From Prorocentrum cordatum (lineage: Eukaryota; Sar; Dinophyceae; Prorocentrales; Prorocentraceae), in assembly GCA_963575745.1 (NCBI GenBank), contig CAUYUJ010010380.1:45001-109000 (forward strand): a DNA stretch of 64,000 nucleotides. The letters run 5' to 3'. The translations under genes and the position numbers were made by a program. The number at the start of each line of letters is the position of its first letter. Position 1 is the stretch's first letter. Of the stretch, positions 62,378-64,000 are shown one piece after another. Below the pieces are notes generated by a model. That model was not told the origin of the DNA. It saw only the letters and a program-made list of their open reading frames with translations, and did no database searches.

Positions 62378-64000
62378 CCCCCGTGGCCACCCCCCTTCGG
62401 TTGTTTATCAGACGCAGCGAGTCGATTTGGCGCGCAGCAACGGGGGTGGCGCCCAAGCCGCGCCCCACTCGAGCGCGCGCCCGCTCCGACATGTGCCCCG
62501 ATTCCGCGACGACGCTGGGCGCGGATGCCACTGCTGCAGCGCGGCGCACCCAAGCGGGAACGGCGCGGCGGGGGCAAGAATCGCGATTTTCGCGGGTGGG
62601 CTCGCGAGCCACATGGGCGCGGGCGGGCGCGCGTTGCAACATCGCACGCAAGCGCTGAGCGGTCCAAACCCGGGGGCGGGGGGGGCGGCGAGGGCGCCGG
62701 CGGCCCCCCTTCCCCCACCATCGCCGCAAGCCGTTGGAGGGCAATTCTGGCGCGGGGCAACCATGGCCCATTCCTTCGCTACCACCTGTCTCCCGACCGG
62801 CCCAGAACCTAAACTGCCAGCATGCACGCAAGCGCGCAATCGACGACTGACATTTCTTCGCCCGAACAGGAGATGCGTCGGATGCCGAACGCGGGCGCAG
62901 ATCGCACCCCCATCGCAGCCCGAAAGCGTCGATGGCGTCGCTGCGCGCCTTGGCCGCGCCATCGCGTTCCAGGATGGAGCGCATCCAAGTCCCCCTCGCC
63001 TCGGGAAGCGCGGAGCGGCCCTTGTCCGCCTCAGGGGGGGGGGGGGGGGGGCGAGGCGCGGAGCGCTCGATCGCGCAGCCGAGCCGGGCATCGAATGGAG
63101 CAAATGGGGACTTCGGTCAGGGTGGAGGGCGGGAGTTGGATGGAGGGGGATGTTAACAGCAACTTGCCGCAGACTGCCCACTTGGGCGAGCTGTTTGGCG
63201 CGCGTGCGAGCTTTAGCCACGTTGTGCGTAGCATTACGTACCTTCGCCATCTCGCTGCGAATCCGACCACTCTTAGACGTCCTAAATCTCAGACGCAACC
63301 TGGGCCGCCATCGCAATTTGCTTCCCAGGCTTCGCCGTCGCACCCATAACTCTACTTGCGAGAGTTCTTTATATGGGCCTTCTTGGGCCCACGCGCTCAT
63401 CGGCGGTTCGACGGCCACAGCGGCGCCCCCCGCCCCGCCCCCACCCCGCCGCCCCGCGCCTCGAGCCCGCCCGCCTACCTCGAGCCTCCGCGCAACACCT
63501 TTTGCGCATAATGTTGTCTCTCCGCGCACTGCGCGACAAGCGCGCCAACGAATGCCGCGCGCGCTTGCGCGCATGTCCCCAGCGAACATGCAACAGGCCA
63601 TGCCCCGCGCGCGCGGCCTTCCCCATCGCTCGCGCCCAGGGCCTCGCGGGCGCGCGCCCGAGCGACGTCGCCCGTATAGAGTCTGCGGTTTGCCGCGCAA
63701 GTGTGCGCGTGCTTCCTCGCCTCGGCTGGCGCCGAAGCCGCGCGCCCCGCGTTCTCCGATTTCTTCATTGCACGCTCCAGCACGTGGAGCGCCGCCTCCA
63801 CCTATCGGACGGACGCTGGCGCGGGGGTACCCCGGCGCGGCGGCGCCGACATTGCTTGCGCCCAACCCCGACAACATGCCGATCACACGAGGCGTCGATG
63901 CGCCGATCCGGCCCGCCCCAATATCAATGATGCCTTACAGAGATGCGCATCAATGCAATGCCGATGCGCATGCATACAAATGCATAGCATTCGAATCATC
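62378..64000. other. unassigned very GC-rich sequence
   Basis: Long overlapping frames on both strands reflect high GC content. A G homopolymer of about 18 bases lies at 63034-63051. The final 80 bases hold several ATGCAT and GATGCGCAT palindromic words. Nothing recognised. Confidence 0.35.

Noticed and set aside
62408-63886. A 492-residue minus-strand frame near the right end
   Set aside because: Very high GC makes stops rare; residues are Arg/Ala/Gly/Pro-rich with no domain, and other frames are equally open.

Overview
The window looks like nuclear DNA of a dinoflagellate. Three things point there: sequences close to the dinoflagellate spliced leader (DinoSL), retroelement proteins of the kind abundant in these genomes (Copia reverse transcriptase with HVDD, PAT/Ngaro-like tyrosine-recombinase elements, LINEs with a C-terminal Cys/His motif), and a landscape of retroelements, minisatellites and microsatellites with almost no intact host gene. 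The genus cannot be told from this window.

Layout. 1-2.35 kb: degenerate LINE reverse transcriptase, + strand. 2.8-4.55 kb: a 1.7 kb AGT microsatellite. 4.87-5.36 kb: an AGCAT-type pentamer array. 5.45-8.2 kb: a second, better preserved LINE remnant. 8.6-10.9 kb: tandem minisatellites with 100-bp and 82/96-bp units. 11.4 kb: one candidate host exon, an EF-hand. 13.13-15.06 kb: a DinoSL-like sequence followed by a broken Ser/Thr-rich secreted or membrane protein gene, read here as a retroposed gene copy. 15.3-17.4 kb: ACTCAG repeats and a 152-bp minisatellite. 19.33-35.07 kb: a nearly complete Ty1/Copia-like LTR retrotransposon with 263-bp LTRs about 95% identical. 37-38.2, 56.6-56.95 and 58.6-59.85 kb: three copies of one dispersed repeat family built around a tandem array. 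43-44 kb: TA and TAC microsatellites. 45.95-52.34 kb: a minus-strand PAT/Ngaro-like (DIRS order) element with split direct repeats, sitting in an ATC microsatellite. 55.5-56.2 kb: a 138-bp minisatellite. 59.9-64 kb: GC-rich sequence that I mostly could not identify.

The Copia element is the centre of interest. Besides gag, integrase, reverse transcriptase and RNase H it encodes (i) a full RNA 2'-phosphotransferase (Tpt1/KptA) domain joined to a RING-H2 finger and (ii) a domain resembling DNA C5-methyltransferases. It is also studded with 37 copies of a 14-nt hairpin with a GNRA tetraloop, whose two variable base pairs take ten different sequences and covary. Copies lie in coding sequence in more than one codon phase and in non-coding sequence, and I found none outside the element. 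I consider this hairpin family the best candidate for an undescribed system here. The unrelated PAT/Ngaro-like element carries a similar methyltransferase-like domain after its tyrosine recombinase, so two retroelement classes in one window share that accessory function.

Both retroelements are decayed by a few stops and frameshifts, so products are inferred from domains, not from intact genes. All alignments and motif searches were done by eye.
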